Origin: Callipepla californica brunnescens
Taxonomy: Eukaryota > Chordata > Aves > Galliformes > Odontophoridae
Assembly: GCA_023055505.1 (NCBI GenBank)
Contig: JALIRH010000014.1
Location: forward strand, 12,543,501 to 12,607,500
Reading direction: 5' to 3'
Length of the DNA: 64,000 nt
Shown: one piece after another, positions 22,867-43,833 of the stretch
Layout of the letters: each line of letters opens with the position of its first letter
How positions within the stretch are numbered: the first letter of the stretch is position 1
The notes under the pieces: model-generated
Databases searched by the model: none
Seen by the model: the letters and a program-made list of their open reading frames with translations, nothing else
Told to the model about the DNA's origin: nothing
Translations under genes and position numbers: made by a program

Positions 22867-23174
22867 AGCATTTGGGCCCCAAAGAGAGATGCTGTTTATT
22901 CATCCCAGCAAGCTGTCCGTCCCTCAAAACAGCCACGGAAAGGCGGGTGGTGGGGGAGCAGGTTCTGGTCAAGATCGTGTAAAAAGGATGGAGAGAAACT
23001 CTTACGGCTGGATGGCATTTCCCATTGATCGAAATCACTCCGAAAGCAGTCGCAGGGGAAAAAGTAACCCCAGACCGCGCTGCCTAACAAGATGCTGAGC
23101 GTGTGGCTGCCCCGTGCTCGGCTGTGGCTGGGAGCACCGGGAAAAAAAGGGACAAAAGGGAAAAATGAGCTGTC

Positions 23175-23189
23175 ACCGCCATCTACCGG
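23175..23189 (-). promoter_or_regulatory. CTCF-like motif
   Basis: The reverse complement reads CCGGTAGATGGCGGT, which fits the CTCF core CCASYAGRKGGCRS with one mismatch. Occupancy cannot be judged from sequence. Confidence 0.4.
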
Positions 23190-26100
23190 GATGGGGACGT
23201 GTGGCAGCGGGGCCGGGGTTTCGTAACAGCTCCTGGGGTGTTGGGTAAGGCTTCCTCCGAACGGCTTCATGCTTTCAGTAGTGCCGATTTCGGACAAATT
23301 TGGGGTTATCAGTCGACGTCGTGGAGGATTTTACTTGAAACCACAGAATTTTGGCTTTAAGTATTGTTTTCACGGAACAAATGCAGCCGGCTCTTGTATA
23401 ACCACAGTAAACAGCAGGAGCGATGCTGAGGAATGTTGTCTTAATTAACCGGCATAGAGATTAAAGGGAAAACACGGAGACAGAACAAACAGACCAACCC
23501 AGAAGCTAAACTGGGTTCTGGAAGACCGAGCCTAAGTGCATTGTGGTCAGGGGAACGAGGACACCTCAATGTGAAACAGCCCCATAGGGCACTACAGCCT
23601 CCACTTCCCTCTGTACGTGGGACTCATGCATGGGATGCAGCCTGCTTCCAAACGTGGAACATCCCACAGTGCCTTCTGGCTTTGCTCCCTCAGGTTGGGA
23701 ATCTCTGGCATTCAATGCTCAACGCACCCATCCTCACACTGCCCCAAATCCCAGAGCTTCGTGTGCTCAGATCCTGAGTGTGCACACACCCGTGTTGCTG
23801 GGTGCTGGTGAGCAATGAGGCAGGGAGAGGCTCGTTGTGTTTTATGGGCCCTTCTTTGGGCCAATGCACGAAGGTCTGTGCAAGTACATCTGTTTTGTGG
23901 CTCAAGGCAAAGCAGCTCCAGGGAGTGGCTGTGTGAGCAATCCCAAAAGGTTCTCCATCTCACTCTCTGCACAGTGCCCTGGACATCACACTGTGCTGCT
24001 TATGCTTGAAGCGATGAGGCTTCCCCAGAAAACTGCAGATGTGAAAGCCATTTCAAATAATTCATGGTCCCTATTTCCTCATTATGTCTCAGCCCTGGTT
24101 TGCATCCAGGTGACATGAATGGAATTATAGCACCAGCATCAATGCCAGCCAACGTGAATCAAGGGTTTTAATGACACTTCCTGGAGGAGCCAGAAAGCAA
24201 GCAAAATATTTGGCTTTTGGGGAAACTGAGGACCCTCTGCAGAGGGAACTGTTTGGCCCCATGTGCGGCAGTGGCTGGGGACAGAGGGGTGTCCCCCAGC
24301 ATGTCCTCAGGACTCGCCCATGGTGATGATAACCAAGAACTTCCCAAGCACTGCTGGACATCAAATCTGACCCCAGTGCAGTGTTTAACCACTGAATCTG
24401 CCCAAAAATTCTGCAAGGTTCAACATGGGATGTGCCCTTGGATGGTGGGGAGCAGAGTGTGGACGGACAGAGATGTGTCCCAGCCAAGTGCCCATCATGT
24501 CCATCCAGCTCAGGGTGGGGTGGAGTAGGAAAAGGAGACAGCGAGAGAAATCGGCAGCCAGGGAGTTACTTAAGCAAGCCTTGTTTACGCACATCTCTTT
24601 ATGTAACCTCCCTGAGGCAGTAGGAGGAGGTGTGCAGCCCGCACTGCTGAAGGGTCCCTGCACAAACCCTGCAGAAGCAAAGCTGCCATGAGACCCTGGG
24701 TGTGGAGAGAGCAAGGATTTCCATGCCATTTGTTGCAGAAATGCCCCCGCATTATGGTGCTGTTTGTTATTATGATTATTATTCTCTGAATATGAAAGAC
24801 TTCAGAATGGAAAGGTTAGACCTCTATTTCTCCCTGAAATTTTCCATCTTGCACTTTAGGGCTGCGTTCAGCAAGCAAAGGCGTTTTGTTATATAAAGTG
24901 TCCTGTATAGAAACGAGCCTCTCTGAGGTACAGATCAAAAAGAAGTCTTTCCTTTGTTCCCAAGTGACCTCCTCCATGGAAAATTTCGAGCAGCTTTTTT
25001 TTTCATTCCACCAAGAAGTGGAAACAGTCAGAAATCCCAAGTTTCCCAGAAAAGCCAATTCCTGCAGCCCTACTATGATCTGGTAATCCCTGCGGGGCGC
25101 CTGGCAGAGGCTTCCTACAGACCAACCCTTCTATTTTAGGGCTAAAGAATAGGAAAAGGAAAACCACATCAGAACATGTGTCTCGCAAAGCGGAGGGTGC
25201 TTTGGGAGGCTGAGTTTTCTCCTTCCACTCCTGCTCCCTGGAGACTTTGTGCTGAGTCCTTCTGCAATTTATCCCCTCATCCTAAATAGGTGTAAATTGA
25301 AGCGTGTTGCTGTGTTAATGGAAAGCTGGAAGTTCTACCGGAGCTTTATTCACTGCAGTGCCTGGATTTATTTTTCATTAAAATGGTTCTGAGTGTACCA
25401 ATCCTGCACTCCTTTACAGCACTCATTTCTTTTCTCCCCTGCAAACGCCTTCTCCTCAGACTCCCATGTTTGCTCTTTCAGAAAAGCAAAGAGGGGCCTT
25501 TATTCTCCAAACCCAACTGCAGTGCATTCATAACATCCACAAAGCAGCAGCTCCGGGCTGATTGTGAAGGAACACCTGCAATTTCCTACCAGGAGGGGCT
25601 TAGGGGTGATGAATCTATGGAGCAACAGCAGCCTGAGCTCTCCAAAGCTGTGCTGTGTGGCCATGGGTTGGCAGTACGGAAAGACCCCCAAACCCAACCT
25701 GGAATACAAAGATGAGGGTTCGAACCAGCACAGAGAGAAGGCACAGGCAGAAATGCTGCTCCTGCAGATGTGGGGACTGCAGCTGTCCCTGGAACACCAA
25801 TGAGACAATGGTTGGAGCATGGGTGCCCTGCGCTGAGGTTTTGCCACACATCCCAGGGCTACCACATGGAGAACGGGGACAGTTCTGACCTCAGTGTTCT
25901 CTTATCCATGCTCGTGGAAAAGGGCATCTCCGTGTGTTTTCTACAGGACTTGCTCCAAGATTGTGTGACAATGCTCTGCCTACATCATTACCAGTGTGTG
26001 TGTATGAGTGATACGAGCCAGATACCAATCTGCTCTCCCCCTCCTTCCTCTCCTGCCTCCAGGACGCCACGCAGAAGCCCAGTTACATGAGCACTAGGAT

Positions 26101-27754
26101 AGCATTACATCACAGCACTGTCTGCCCCGTCCATGTGACAGCCAACACGTTTCTCTAGGAACGAAGGTGCCCTGGGCACAGCCTGTATGACTCAGAAAGG
26201 AAAGTATTAAAGTTTTCTTTAAAGGAAAATATTAAAGCTTTCTTCAGTTCCCCAACCCTGCTTACAGCTGATCCTCCTTACCAGAAGCAGCTGAGTTTCA
26301 GGGCTCAGGAACAACACTAATTGATGTGATTGCAGCCTGCTCAGCACAGAGTCAGCACGGCCACCAGAGAGAAAGCAGACACAGGGCTCCAGCTGGGAGC
26401 TGAAAGGAAAGGTGTGCATTACAGCCATGAGCACAGCCACCTCCTACACCACCACCCTCCTTCCCTTCACTGAGCAGGGCTGGCTTTGTAGTGCATGAGG
26501 TGAATAGAAAAACTTGGCAGCTGCACAACGTCTCAGACAGAGAAACAGGATGATTCAAAGAAGGCAAAAATTCCAGGAAGCTGCTGTTCTTGTTGACATG
26601 CTGGGAGGCGAGTGATGCAAACGATCCCCACGTGCGGTTTGCACGTACTGAGGTGTAAAAGTCATTCCTTGGGCCAACTCTGAAGGGTGCTGCACGCAGA
26701 TGAGCCAGGATCCAGGCAGGAGCAGGGCTGCACGGGTGCAGAAATATGGCCCAGAGCCTTATCCTATGCAGAACCTCATCTTAGGCAGGCTGCTCTGCTT
26801 CCCATCCAGCTGTGCTGCATCCCTGTGCTGTGGCAGTGCTGCAGCCCCTTTGCCACTTCTTGGCTGGGATGCCAACACTTTCCTCTTCCTGGCATTCTGG
26901 AAATGGGGAAACTTGTCTTACCCCTGCACAACAGGAATTTCAGGTCTGACGGAGGTTTCATCCACATGAAGTTTCATCTTCATGTGAAGAGCAGGGGAGG
27001 CACGGAGCAGGGTCACTGTGTGTGCAGTGTGTGTTCCTGCTCAGAGAAACAGCTCTGCGTGCCCCACATGTGAGTGTTGCCACCTCTGTGCCACTCCTTT
27101 ACCCCAGATGTGTCAAAGAAACAAATATCACCACTTGCAACAAGCATTTATGTGCTAAAAGCAAGCAAACAGGCGTCCCCTTTAGCATTGAAAAACACCC
27201 CACTGTGCTCTGCAAATCGCACCCTGCAAAACACCACGTCCTCACCTGGCCAACAGAATGGCCAACATTAAGTATTTAAACCTCTTACTACTATTACTGC
27301 GGTCTGTCCTGAGTCAGCACAAACAACCCAGTGACAAGCAAAAGCATTTGGAGTTCAGCGCTCGCTCAGCAATCACTGGAATGAAGGAAACCATCTGTCC
27401 TCGTGCTGGTGCAAAAACAAGCCCGGTTTCTGTTGGTGTGCTGTTGCTGATGGACTTTCATGTGCATTATGCAACGGCAGCATAAAAACAATCAGGAGGT
27501 GCAGAACATAAACCTGGGGACAGCCCAGCATCTCCTGCAGGAGCTGGCTGGAGGATGAGAGATGTCACTCTCTGCCACCCTCACTGGTCACTGGCTCCCC
27601 CTGGCCAAGGGCTGCTGCTCTCTGCCAGGCTGAGCTGCACCAACAGGCGATGGGAGTTGCTAAAATCACCCTCAGTGTGTGGCTCATGAACGAGTACTGT
27701 TCCAGGGGTGATCTGGAGGTGGGTGAGGACTCCAACCCCAGCCCACCCCTACTG

Positions 27755-27890
27755 ACCACACACCTCAGTGCCACATCTCCAGTTCTCAAACACCTCCAGA
27801 GATGATGACCCCACCACCTCCCTGGGCAGCCCGTGCCACTGCATCACCACTCTTTCTGAGAAGAATTTTTCCCTAATATCCAACCCGAAC
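27755..27890 (-). repeat. CR1 retroposon fragment
   Basis: Read on the minus strand, this contains the CR1 words TTGGATATTAGGGAAAAATT, GGCTGCCCAGGGAGGTGGTG and GATGTGGCACTGAGG in the usual order near the 3' end of CR1. It is 5'-truncated. Confidence 0.8.
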
Positions 27891-28649
27891 AAAGATCTGG
27901 GGCAGGGGACCTGGGAGCACTGCTGCTGAACAGGGCCTGAGCTTCCCCCATCTGCAGAAATCCTGTGCAAAATGCAAAGCCCTCAGAGCACACACGCAAT
28001 AATTAGGTTTTGAACTTTTCAGAGCACTCATGAGCTGGTTAATGAAATCACAGCAGGTTTTGTAACCAAACCTGTTCTGCAGCCCCACGCTCTGCCAGTC
28101 CCTCCCTTGGTTTTGCCAGCACTGGTGACCTCCCTCCCTGAGCATCCCTCCCAGCCTGCTCCTGCCTTTGTTTGGCTTTTAGGGACAGACAAAAGAGCCG
28201 GTGGGGAATGTGCATCATCCTTACATAAAGTCTGATCTACTAAGCTGCTTTTGGCTGTTTTTCCCAGCACCGGCAATAGGAGAGCTGTCGTCACCCCAGC
28301 GTGGGACCTGGAAGGGGACTTTGCAACGCAGGGTGTGGGCCGGTTCAGCTCTGGGTCTGCAGACCCACCTGCACCGGTGGGACGCCCCTTCCCCGCAAAG
28401 CATCCCGCAGGGACGGGTCCGCACAGCGGGGTCTGCAGAGATGCACTCGGGGCACCCCAACCTTCATAATTCCCCGGGACAATTCCCCAGCGGGCGCGGG
28501 GTGCACCCCAGCACCCTGATAACCCAGAATCCGACACCGGAGCCCCCCAGCATCCCGACACTATGGTCAGGTATAGGACCCCCCGCACGCACCGATACCA
28601 AACCCCATCCTCCCAGCCCCCAAAGGGAGCACAGCGATGCCCCACGTCG

Positions 28650-28890
28650 GACCACCCCGGGTCCCCCCGCACCGTTTCCAGCACCGCCCCCGGTGCCGCC
28701 GGCTCCGTTACGAAACGCGGCCGGGGCGGGGCGGCGGCGGCAGCCAATGGCGATCCCGGCGGCCCTCGGTTCGGCGTGGGGAGGGTCGTGTCTCGGAGCT
28801 CCGGCACCGCAACGCTCCGCCGGTCGCCCCGGGGCAGAACGGGCTGAGTATGCGGCCCCGAGGACATCTCCCCGCTCGGAGGCTGTAGCC
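28650..28890 (+). promoter_or_regulatory. CpG-island promoter of the LONRF-family gene
   Basis: This is a dense CpG block with an SP1-type GC box (GGGGCGGGGC, 28723-28732) and a CCAAT box (28744-28748) about 145 bases before the chosen ATG. There is no TATA box. Transcription probably starts between about 28.78 and 28.86 kb, although the reading frame stays open further upstream. Confidence 0.65.
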
Positions 28891-37193
<8,303 letters not shown>

Positions 37194-38535
37194 GCCCCCA
37201 AACTCTTTGCATGGGAGAATGCAGCCCCTTGGGTTTCTTTGTGCATTTCTTTGTGGTTTGAGCCCTACCGAAAGCAACCTCAGCAAGGTTGGTGCTGCTG
37301 CCAGCAGTCACTCAATGCCGTCCATGCTGTCCCCATTCAGTGCTTGGTGACACAGGAGTGACACGGGCTTGCCATGCCACAGGAGGGGACCATGCCAGAA
37401 AGCTGAATTGTGCCTTTAGAGGCACCTTGCTGAACTGCTTTGGCACTAAGGAAAGACTCCATGAGCAGCAGAATGAGTACCGGGGCTCTTCTCTGCAGAA
37501 CAATGTAGGGCTTTGGGTAGTGGTCCCCCTCATGTGGCAGGAGGTCTAAAGCAGGAGGTGTGGCACCAGTAGGCCCTGGAGGTATTCTCCAACCTCAGGA
37601 GCTGAAAGCTCAGCCTCTGGGTGAGAGTTTGGCCTAATTTCCAATGCAAACTAGAAGAAAAGTAGAATTAAACAATCTGAAATCCATGATTCTATCCCCA
37701 CAGCCAGACAGCAGTCGTGCCGGGATGGGTGGGCTCCAAGATGCTGATGGGAGGATGAAGCCTGGTAGGGATTTTTCACTTTCTGCCTCTTGAGCAGGGT
37801 GGTTTCACTGTGCTTTAGTGTTTCACTGTGAACTTTCTGCCTCCTCAGGCTAAAGGAGCTGAGGCTGGATCCGTGAATGTAGGACTGGGGACAGTTCAGG
37901 GCCTCCTGAACCAGCACATGTTGAAGTCAAAGGGAAAGTGGCAGAGGCTATGAAGCCAGTGCAAGGCAGCAAGTGCCTGTCTACAAGTGCCTGTCTGCTG
38001 CTCATCTCCAACCAGAGGGAAAAAAATTCCCCCTCCCCAGACAGGGAAGGCTTTGCTCCATGGAAACCCTGAACTCCTGGTCATAATTTCAGAGGCTTGA
38101 GGTGAAATTTAGGATTAATATCCACTTGGGGATTAACATTTCTTCCTGTTTTTTTTCCCATAAACAGCACCTTGGGCATGTTATATAGCAGGTGAAGAAA
38201 TGGGGTTGGGGCTGCAGGGCTCTTGCACATCCCTCCCAGCATCCTTCTGCCCTGTAGGCACTGATCCTGGGCCTCTGTGTGGTGGTGGTGGAGCAGCACT
38301 GGCTTCTAAGAAGTGCCTTTCTTTTCTGCCCATGACCACTACTGGTCCCTCTATGGGTCTGCTCTATGTCTGCAATGGGCACTGGAGCCACACCTGCCTG
38401 GTGTGCTGCAGGAAGGGACTCGTACAAACTGCTCCAGTTCACTTAGAGTGCCTTTGGGATTGTGTTAGTGTCTTTTTTTAATTATTATTTCAACAATTAC
38501 GAAGAAAAAAAAAAATAAAGACTTCTTTTTTTCTT
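37194..38535 (+). other. 3'UTR of the LONRF-family gene
   Basis: About 1.3 kb follow the TGA stop, up to an AATAAA at 38514-38519 inside an A-rich run, with T/G-rich sequence immediately downstream. No earlier canonical signal is visible. The open frames in this stretch have no family resemblance. Confidence 0.6.
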
Positions 38536-38728
38536 GTCGTTTGGTTGGTGACGTTTGCCTCTGAGTTGCTCTTTGGTAGATGCTGGGGCACACGCAGTGG
38601 TAACAGATGGTAGAAGTAGCAAGTGGGAAAGAAAGGGGAGGGTGGGAGATAGGAATTGCACCTCAAATTCCACACCCCATCCACGCCGTAGAAAGAGCCA
38701 TGCCCTGGGGGTATGCAGTACCGGCTGC

Positions 38729-38745
38729 TACCACCAGGGGGCGTG
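38729..38745 (+). promoter_or_regulatory. Strong CTCF-like motif
   Basis: TACCACCAGGGGGCGTG matches the CTCF core CCASYAGRKGGCRS across its whole length. It sits about 200 bases beyond the LONRF polyA signal, where an insulator between that gene and the GRIA1 downstream region would make sense. Confidence 0.6.
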
Positions 38746-39186
38746 CGGAGCCTGAGACGCGAGCAGGATGGGAAGAGGCAATGCTCTACCCGAGGTCACC
38801 CAGGTCCCCAAACCTGTCCCCCTTCCCACCCCACCCAGCCTCCACCTCACAGCTGCTGGGACACGTCCAACATCCCCGGACAGCTCTGAGACAGCGTTAG
38901 CACCGACCCCTCCACCCCACCCCAGCTCCCCCAGGCTCCCTCTAAAAACTCTCCATTCAATCTTCAAACGTTGGGGACAAATTCCCAAACGGTGCGGGCA
39001 AGCAATTAGCTAAAGAGGCAAGTAATTAATACAGCAGGTGGCAGGCTGTGCTTCGTCTTTCTTTAACAAATGGCGTATTTCCAAACTCATTAGACTGAGA
39101 TTGTTAGAGCTAAGAGCTGCTTCTCTGGTAAGGCCATGCTTGCACTGAAATGAGAGCGTGTTATACCTAAAAGGTTAATGAAGAAA

Positions 39187-39204
39187 GGGGGGGGGGGGGG
39201 GGGG
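39187..39204 (+). repeat. Poly-G tract (18 G)
   Basis: An uninterrupted run of 18 G lies between A-rich flanks. It could form a G-quadruplex and is prone to length errors in sequencing. Confidence 0.95.
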
Positions 39205-40149
39205 AGAAATCAGCCCTGAGATTTCCCATGCTATAGCAAAGAAGGACACTTTGCAATGACAGATGGCTCACGTTGTTCCTGCTTTTCAGTGCTCAGAGGG
39301 ACAGTGCCAGTGTGCAGAGAGAAGGAGCCTATATGTGGCCATATATACACACAGTATCGTGATGCTGAGACCCAAGACTCCATCCAGAGCCCGTGTCTCC
39401 TCATTCCCTCTGTAACAACACGCTCTCTCCCTCCCTGTTGATTTATGGCTTCACAAAAACCATTTCAGTTGAAGCAAAATATTTACAGCGCTGATTAAAC
39501 ACCGAGGTAATGGGAAACTTGTTAAAAGTGTGGAACTTGTATAAATACAGCATTATTAAAATAAAATGTGACTTTTAGCGAGAACAGCTCTCTCAGCTGT
39601 GCTGTGTTTACCTTAATTGTTTCCCTCCATTAATTACAGTCTGAGAAGAAGACTTGTGCAAATTGAAATAAATTAATCGAATTTGTTTAGTTTTGTGTGG
39701 ATGGCTTATGGGGATTGCAATTAAGCAAGCACATTTGGGGTATTAAATTACATTTCCTAGATGCATTCTTCCCTTTTCAAGATCTGAGAACATGAAAAAG
39801 AAGGAGTCTTCAGCACCTTTAAGGTAAACGAGCATTGTGAGCAATGGTTATTACAGCTCTGTGCTTCAAGAATTTCACTCCTTGCAGGTGTTAAGGTCTA
39901 TCCCTGAGTAAATGTAGCCTGGTTCTGTGCGATGACAAAGGGGAGCTGGTGGGGCTGGTTAGCAGGATATGTGCTGCAGAAGGATCAAGGTGTAGTCCTA
40001 GGGAGCTTAGAAACTTTGTGGCCCAGCTGCTTGCTGGCTCTCACCCCTTAACTCCTATGTTTGACACAAGGGAAGGGGCTCCCTGCTATATCAAAGTTCT
40101 GACATGAGCAGTGAAAGAGAGGAGAGAGATGCATGTATTGCAGGGAGGT

Positions 40150-40235
40150 GATCATAGAACTTCAGGGGTTAGATGGGACCTCTGGAGATCATCTTCACCA
40201 ACCCCCTCCTAAAGCAAGTTCCCTGCAGTAGGGTG
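40150..40235 (-). repeat. CR1 retroposon fragment
   Basis: ATCATAGAACTTCAGGGGTT, GGGACCTCTGGAGATCATC and CCTAAAGCAAGTTCCCTGCA match the reversed CR1 3' end. Similarity may extend weakly to about 40.3 kb. Confidence 0.75.
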
Positions 40236-41840
40236 AATATGTGGGTGCTCAACCCATAAGAGACACCAGGGAATCTGCTCCACAATCTTACTCCACAAAC
40301 CTCTCTTTGTTGGCACTGTTCTTAGCCCATCCTACACTGACCTTGCCCCAAACCAACCAGTGGGGTATGGGCTGGGTGGGAGCTTTCTCCCAGCCTTGCT
40401 TTTCCCTGGAGAAACACAATCAAACTCCAAAGGAGATGAGAAAAACATATTTTCCTCCCTAAGGATAAGGAATCTGGGGAAGAAATGGGGCAATGGGGAC
40501 AAGCAGGAGCCTGGGTCCCCCTTCCCTGCCTCGTGCGAGGCACTTATTGCACTGAACCTCTTCACCTGGCTGCTGCTGCTCCCAGATGATGTATGGAGTG
40601 GCTGTGCTGCAATAGGATTTGTACCCAGAATATTGGCTGGATGATAAAGGAGTCTGTCTGCGGTGATAATTGCACCATAAATAGTGCCGGGTTCAGCAGT
40701 GACGAGTGAGGCACTCGAAACCCTCACCCTCCAGATTCCTCCCACTTCCTTCCATCTTCCTGACTGCTAACAAGCTGAAGGAATAGCTGCTCAGCTTTCA
40801 CCAACCACGAGAGGATTATTGCACTCAGATTCAGCTGGGCACTGTCTTCACCATAAATCTTCATAGCAGGAAAAAGAGAGAGAGGGGCAAAAAAAACAGC
40901 AACAAAGTAAATTGGGTCATTACTGAAAAGCAGTAGGTATGGCTGTGGCTGTCCCTCCTCATTTGGTGCTTTTGGCTCCTGGGGGTGACTGTGTTGTTCT
41001 GCTGACGGGAGCTGAGAAGCTGCCAGGCAGCCCCAAATGCTGACAAACGAGAGCTCAGGCTGGGGAGTGCTGTAGCAGTCAAGAACAAGGAAGGAAAGTA
41101 AATTAATGTGGATGGATTTTTCTTGCTCTTTGAGGTTGCAGAAAGCACGTGGACCCTTTCCAAAGAAAAATGGAGTGGATCTGTCTCTGCAGGCACTCCA
41201 AATGATACCTTAAAGCCAGGCCTGAGTGCACAGGGGGTCACTGCTCAGGTCCTGTGGGGCTCTGAACTTTGGGAAGGTTTGCTCTGTGCTCTTAACCAGG
41301 AATTTAGGGAGTGTGGAATAAATGGAAGAAGCGACCAGTGCTGAAGGGAGGCATCTACTGATCAAATCTTATTCACAGGGCAGGGAATTGCTGCTGTGGG
41401 CTCTTTCTTATAAGCAGTGCCCTATTCTACTGCAGATCGCTAAAAAAATGGACTGAGTAACACAAACCTCCAAGGACATAAACAAACAGCCCCCAAAAGC
41501 TTGCAAGATCCTGGCTAAAAGTTAACCCTTGGCATCCCCAAAATACTGGGAAAATCTTCCCTTTTTCCATCCCATCTCAGAACAAGGAGGATGATGCGAG
41601 CCCATGGTGGGCAGCTCCTGGTTGTGGTACTCCAGAACTGTGACCATGCAGCTCAAGGCACAGAGAGCAGCATCTGTCTGCGTTCAGCATGCACCACAGT
41701 GCAGGCTGCTAAGCAGGCACAAACCTTTCAGCTCCATACAAATCCATAAGCTCCCCCAAGCCTCTCTCTTTTCCACACACAACAAATCCAAAGACCAAAT
41801 ACAGAGTATATTTAATCTTTTTTCTTACACTCCCCACCTT

Positions 41841-41855
41841 CCCCCCCCCCCCCCC
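41841..41855 (+). repeat. Poly-C tract (15 C)
   Basis: A run of 15 C follows a pyrimidine-rich stretch. It is a simple homopolymer with no known role. Confidence 0.95.
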
Positions 41856-42955
41856 ACCCATTCTGGACTGTTTGAGGCAGAACTGTTTACTCTGTTTAAG
41901 CTTTGGATTTGCAAGTTTAAATCTTTCACAGTTCCAGGTGCACCCAAAAAGATAAGGGCACCGGGAGGAGCACCGCTGCTCCTGGAAAATAAATAAATAA
42001 TGCTGAGATTAATTCAAAGCCTCTCTTTAATACTCAGTGCTTCTCCACTATCTGTGGCAATTATTATATTTACCTTGTCTAAGCTGCCACAAAACACTCA
42101 GCACAACAAAAGCAGTGACCGCTCTTTGGTTCAGCACTCCCCTCTCGCTTTTCTTCTTTGTTTTGCAGCGTGTCTCTGGGTGCAGATGGAGGGCAGAACT
42201 GTCACAGCCCCAAGGCCACGGGTCCTCCACTGATGAGCACTTGGCACAGGATGGGCAGAGAGGGAGGGAGGTGGGCACTGGGGAAGTGTAGCAATCACAG
42301 TTTGGAGCTGAAATAAACTGTCACACTTTGTGTGCCTCTGGTGATAGAAGATTTGCGGAAGTGGCAGTGGGGTTTTAGTCCAGATCAGGAGAAATATCCT
42401 TTCTGAGAGTCTCTCCTTCTCTTGTCTTCATTTCTGAGAGTCGCTCCCTGCATTTTGCTTTGCCAGTTTTCTCACTTGAGAGCTCACCACCACCCACAGC
42501 ACAAGGCACTGCTGAGCTCTGGCTCACAATCAAACCCTCCTCCCTTTGGGGAGATGGAAAATAATCAATGAAGAACATCAAACACTATAAAAGCCACAAT
42601 GACTTATCATTTCCCATAAAGGTCACATTCTCCCAGTGACTTCATGGTAGCTTGATTACCTTACCTTACCTCCTTTCCAAAGATGAACAGTGATGGGATC
42701 CAAGGGTGACAGTCATGAAGTCATGACATCTGGGTCTGGACTACTGCACCCTCCCAAAGAGCAAAGCAAGACTGGTGGGACTGTCCAGCCAGACAGCAAC
42801 AGTAAACTTCTTTCCCTCAGCATTCAGCTGTCTCTAATACAGCTGCTTACTCAGCTTCTGGGACAAAGGCAGGCACAGGTTAGTTGTGTGGCTGTTTCTA
42901 CTGACCACAGAAAAACAACAGAAATATGAATCCTGAAACAAACACAAGCCTCCAT

Positions 42956-42956
<1 letters not shown>

Positions 42957-42991
<35 letters not shown>
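42957..42991 (+). repeat. Long poly-C tract (35 C)
   Basis: An uninterrupted run of 35 C (poly-G on the other strand) is very long for a G/C homopolymer. It is expected to be length-variable and to form i-motif or G-quadruplex structure. Its exact length in an assembly is unreliable. Confidence 0.95.
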
Positions 42992-42992
<1 letters not shown>

Positions 42993-43822
42993 ATACAGTT
43001 CCCTCTCCTCATTACTACAGCAGCAGCAATGAAAGTTTCAGACACTGTCCAGGCAGAGATTACATTTCTGGCTTGGCACTGATTTGCTGAGCAATATTAA
43101 CAAGATATTTCTCTGCACCCTGAACTCTTGCATCTGCAGGAAGGATAACAGCACTTGATTTCCCTTTCTATTAATATGAAAAGGTCCATAATGCTCAAGC
43201 ACCAGTGATACTTCTCCTAGCAAGGCCAGAAATCCGCTGATCCTTATCTCCATTCTGACACAAAACCTAGTTAAAATCTGACTCTCTTACTTCGAGCACT
43301 ACTGGCAGAGCTGAGAAGATGCAAGCACAATAACACAAGCCAGCCCAACTGCTCACGACTCTTTCGTATGCAATTTTGAGCAGGAGTTTGTAAAAAGACA
43401 CATGATTACATCAGGCAGTGAAAGAGAGAAGAGGAGGGGACCTTGAGCAACACCACACTGCAGCAAGGCAGAGCCCACTGGCTGAAAACCTTAAGAGCCA
43501 GGACATTTCAGAGGCTGCATGAGCCACTGCATTTTGTATCCCAGTTTTTGTCTTGAGCGCGTATTCAGCTGACAGTAGTTGGGCCCCATGGTGTCTCTTG
43601 ACAAGCAATTTGTTTTTAGAAAGGGTGAAAAGCAGCAGCTGTTAATTCCATCACTATGCCCCTCCTTCCATATCCTGAATCCTCCCATCGCCTTCACTAA
43701 TGAGATTTCGTATATCACCACTGTGCCTGGTTGCACACCACAGTTACAAATTTCATGTGCAAAGGTAAATGTAAACAGGATTAAATAAATCCTAGTAATT
43801 ACAAAGCACCTGAGAGCATGCT

Positions 43823-43833
43823 CCCCCCCCCCC
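43823..43833 (+). repeat. Poly-C tract (11 C)
   Basis: This is a short C homopolymer less than 1 kb from the 35-C tract. Confidence 0.9.

Larger units (their letters stand above)
22890..28640. other. Intergenic region upstream of the LONRF-family gene
   Basis: I see no supported gene on either strand. The region contains unique sequence, a CTCF-like motif near 23.18 kb and a CR1 piece at 27.75-27.89 kb. The short open frames lack splice context and match nothing known. A GGTTCGAACC word near 25.72 kb has no tRNA around it. Confidence 0.5.

Noticed and set aside
25715..25735. GGTTCGAACC word resembling a tRNA T-arm
   Set aside because: No D-arm, anticodon arm or acceptor pairing is found at the right spacing upstream.
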